A DNA stretch of 64,000 nt, taken from contig MKUZ01000023.1 in assembly GCA_001899065.1 (NCBI GenBank), positions 36,233 to 100,232 of the forward strand. Reading direction: 5' to 3'. The translations under genes were made by a program, and so were the position numbers. Positions 62,838-64,000 of this stretch are shown here, in pieces; the first letter of the stretch is position 1; every line of letters begins with the position of its first letter. The DNA is from Devosia sp. 66-22. GTDB taxonomy: Bacteria; Pseudomonadota; Alphaproteobacteria; Rhizobiales; Devosiaceae. Below the pieces are notes generated by a model. It worked only from the letters and a program-made list of their open reading frames with translations, ran no database searches and was not told the DNA's origin.

Positions 62838-63748
62838 TGGCCGTGCTCGTCCTCGCCGATGCCGATCTGGGCCGGCTGACCCCGGCTACCGCGCGCATCG
62901 TCGCCGGGGCCGCCGAACTCGGACCTGTCGACCTGCTGGTCGACGCCGCGGCGGCCGAGGAGGCGCGCAGTCTCGCCGGGGTGCACCGGGTGCTGGCCGC
63001 CGCGCTGCCGGCCACGGCCGATGCGCTGGCGCAGCTGCTGGCGGTCCTCGCCGAGCCCTACACACACATCGTCGCCGCGGCCAATGCCAGCGGCCGCGAC
63101 GTTATCCCGCGCCTCGCGGCGCTGCTCGATATCCAGCCGGTGACGGACATCACGGCGATTCTCGGCCCTACGAGGTTCGAGCGTCCCATCTATGCCGGCA
63201 ACGCCACCGAGACGGTCAGCGACGGGCAGGCAAAGCACGTCCTTTCGCTGCGGGCGTCGGCTTTTGCTGCGACCGTTGGCGAAAATTCGGCTGTCGTTTC
63301 GAACATCTCGCCAGAAGTTGCGTCCGCGACCGAGGTCATCGCCGAGGTGCGGACCCAGAGCGAACGGCCGGAGCTGTCGACGGCGCAGATCGTGGTGTCG
63401 GGCGGCATTCCGCTCGGCGACCGCTTCGCGCTGGTCGAGGACCTGGCCGGAAAGCTCGGCGCCGCCGTGGGGGCCACCCGCGCGCTGGTCGACGCCGGCC
63501 ATGCCCCCAACGACCTCCAGGTCGGCCAGACCGGCAAGATCGTCGCCCCCGACCTCTATGTCGGGCTCGGCATTTCCGGCGCCCTGCAGCACCTTGCCGG
63601 TATCCAGGGAGCGAAGGCCATCTTCGCCATCAACACGGATGCCGAAGCGCCCCTGATGAAGATTGCCGATGTGGCGCTGGTCGCCGATCTGTTCGAGGCC
63701 GTGCCGGCGGTGATCGCGGAGCTGGACCGGCTGGGCATCAAACGCTGA
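62837..63748 (+). CDS. etfA: Electron transfer flavoprotein alpha subunit
   Basis: A 303-residue ETF alpha subunit, partner of EtfB. The FAD domain signature VSGGIPLGDRFALVEDLA, GATRALVDAGHAP, VGQTGKIVAPDLYVGLGISG and ALQHLAGI are present; the C-terminus carries INTDAEAPLMKIADVALVADLFE (in pieces). FAD is held between the two subunits. Cytoplasmic. Confidence 0.96.
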   Translation: MAVLVLADADLGRLTPATARIVAGAAELGPVDLLVDAAAAEEARSLAGVHRVLAAALPATADALAQLLAVLAEPYTHIVAAANASGRDVIPRLAALLDIQPVTDITAILGPTRFERPIYAGNATETVSDGQAKHVLSLRASAFAATVGENSAVVSNISPEVASATEVIAEVRTQSERPELSTAQIVVSGGIPLGDRFALVEDLAGKLGAAVGATRALVDAGHAPNDLQVGQTGKIVAPDLYVGLGISGALQHLAGIQGAKAIFAINTDAEAPLMKIADVALVADLFEAVPAVIAELDRLGIKR

Positions 63749-63753
63749 GTCCG

Positions 63754-63781
63754 TTGCAAATCCACTGCCGCCGCCTATAAA
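63754..63781 (+). promoter_or_regulatory. Sigma-70 type promoter of the aminotransferase gene
   Basis: TTGCAA (63754-63759), 16-base spacer, TATAAA (63776-63781; 5 of 6). It lies in the 62-base gap after etfA, 29 bases before the aminotransferase ATG. Confidence 0.6.
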
Positions 63782-63810
63782 GGCGCCGCACTTCCCACCG
63801 GGCTCCCCAC

Positions 63811-64000
63811 ATGTTCGAAACCCTGCAAAAGGCCACGCTCGACAAGATCTTCGTCCTGATGGCCGAGTACGCCGCCGACCCCCGCACCAACAAGATCGAC
63901 CTGGGTGTCGGCGTCTACAAAGACCCGCAGAACAACACCCCGATCATGACGGCGGTGAAGAAGGCCGAGCAGCGCATCCTCGATACGGCCAAGACCAAGA
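63811..64000 (+). CDS. Aspartate/aromatic aminotransferase, partial
   Basis: The first 63 codons of a class I PLP aminotransferase: FETLQKA, then IDLGVGVYKDPQNNTPIM and VKKAEQRIL, the N-terminal landmarks of the aspartate/tyrosine aminotransferase branch (AspC/TyrB type). The catalytic lysine lies beyond the window edge. Confidence 0.85.
   Translation, partial: MFETLQKATLDKIFVLMAEYAADPRTNKIDLGVGVYKDPQNNTPIMTAVKKAEQRILDTAKTK

Overview
The window reads as GC-rich alphaproteobacterial DNA, most likely Hyphomicrobiales and perhaps Devosia-like. The evidence is the chromosomal gene set (DUF2948, hisD, UPF0262, infA, maf, yacG, tRNA-Phe; an E. coli-type malEFG transporter with an alpha-glucosidase; the ATP-grasp/alpha-E/transglutaminase trio). 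No rRNA gene is present, so the genus is an inference.

Positions 1 to about 30,430 are the right part of a prophage with a podovirus-like (T7/P22-style) structural module. It ends at the 3' end of a tRNA-Thr(GGT) gene, the probable integration site. Integrase, repressor and replication genes are not in the window and would lie to the left. In order: a membrane/coiled-coil protein; a compact cassette with its own promoter and terminator that encodes a CobS-like AAA+ ATPase and a CobT-like metallopeptidase/VWA protein plus two 34-residue membrane microproteins; a terminase-small-like protein; a zinc-ribbon protein; a possible small RNA; a collagen-repeat tail fibre; an SGNH esterase; a GH24 endolysin; three small membrane (holin-like) proteins; large terminase; portal; scaffold; major capsid; tail tube/nozzle proteins; internal virion proteins; a virion muramidase-like protein; and a 2108-residue polyvalent ejection-type protein with a zinc-peptidase motif. 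Stem-loops built on GTTGC/GCAAC arms recur just upstream of several late genes.

Positions 30,600 to 43,000 hold housekeeping genes: a small conserved protein and murA; an AEC transporter; glpD-glpK for glycerol; a CAP-domain lipoprotein; a GT8 glycosyltransferase broken by one in-frame amber codon; then tRNA-Phe, yacG, maf, infA, a UPF0262/low-molecular-weight phosphatase fusion, hisD and DUF2948, all on the minus strand. In related genomes the latter block usually follows murA in the same direction. Here it appears inverted, with a gene-free, palindrome-rich kilobase (42.0-43.0 kb) at its far end.

Positions 43,000 to 52,000 carry the ATP-grasp/alpha-E/transglutaminase-like operon (the last lacks the usual catalytic cysteine), a divergent four-gene operon (2-hydroxyacid dehydrogenase, SDR, APH-family kinase, polytopic membrane protein), a DUF1761-like membrane protein, and a divergent AraC regulator/SRPBCC pair.

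Positions 52,086 to 59,828 form an alpha-glucoside uptake locus. A LacI regulator and MalK-type ATPase read leftward; alpha-glucosidase, binding protein and two permeases read rightward. Two AAACCGGTTT palindromes lie between them, one overlapping a likely promoter. The window closes with an M20 amidohydrolase next to two related small secreted proteins, etfB-etfA, and the start of an aromatic/aspartate aminotransferase gene.
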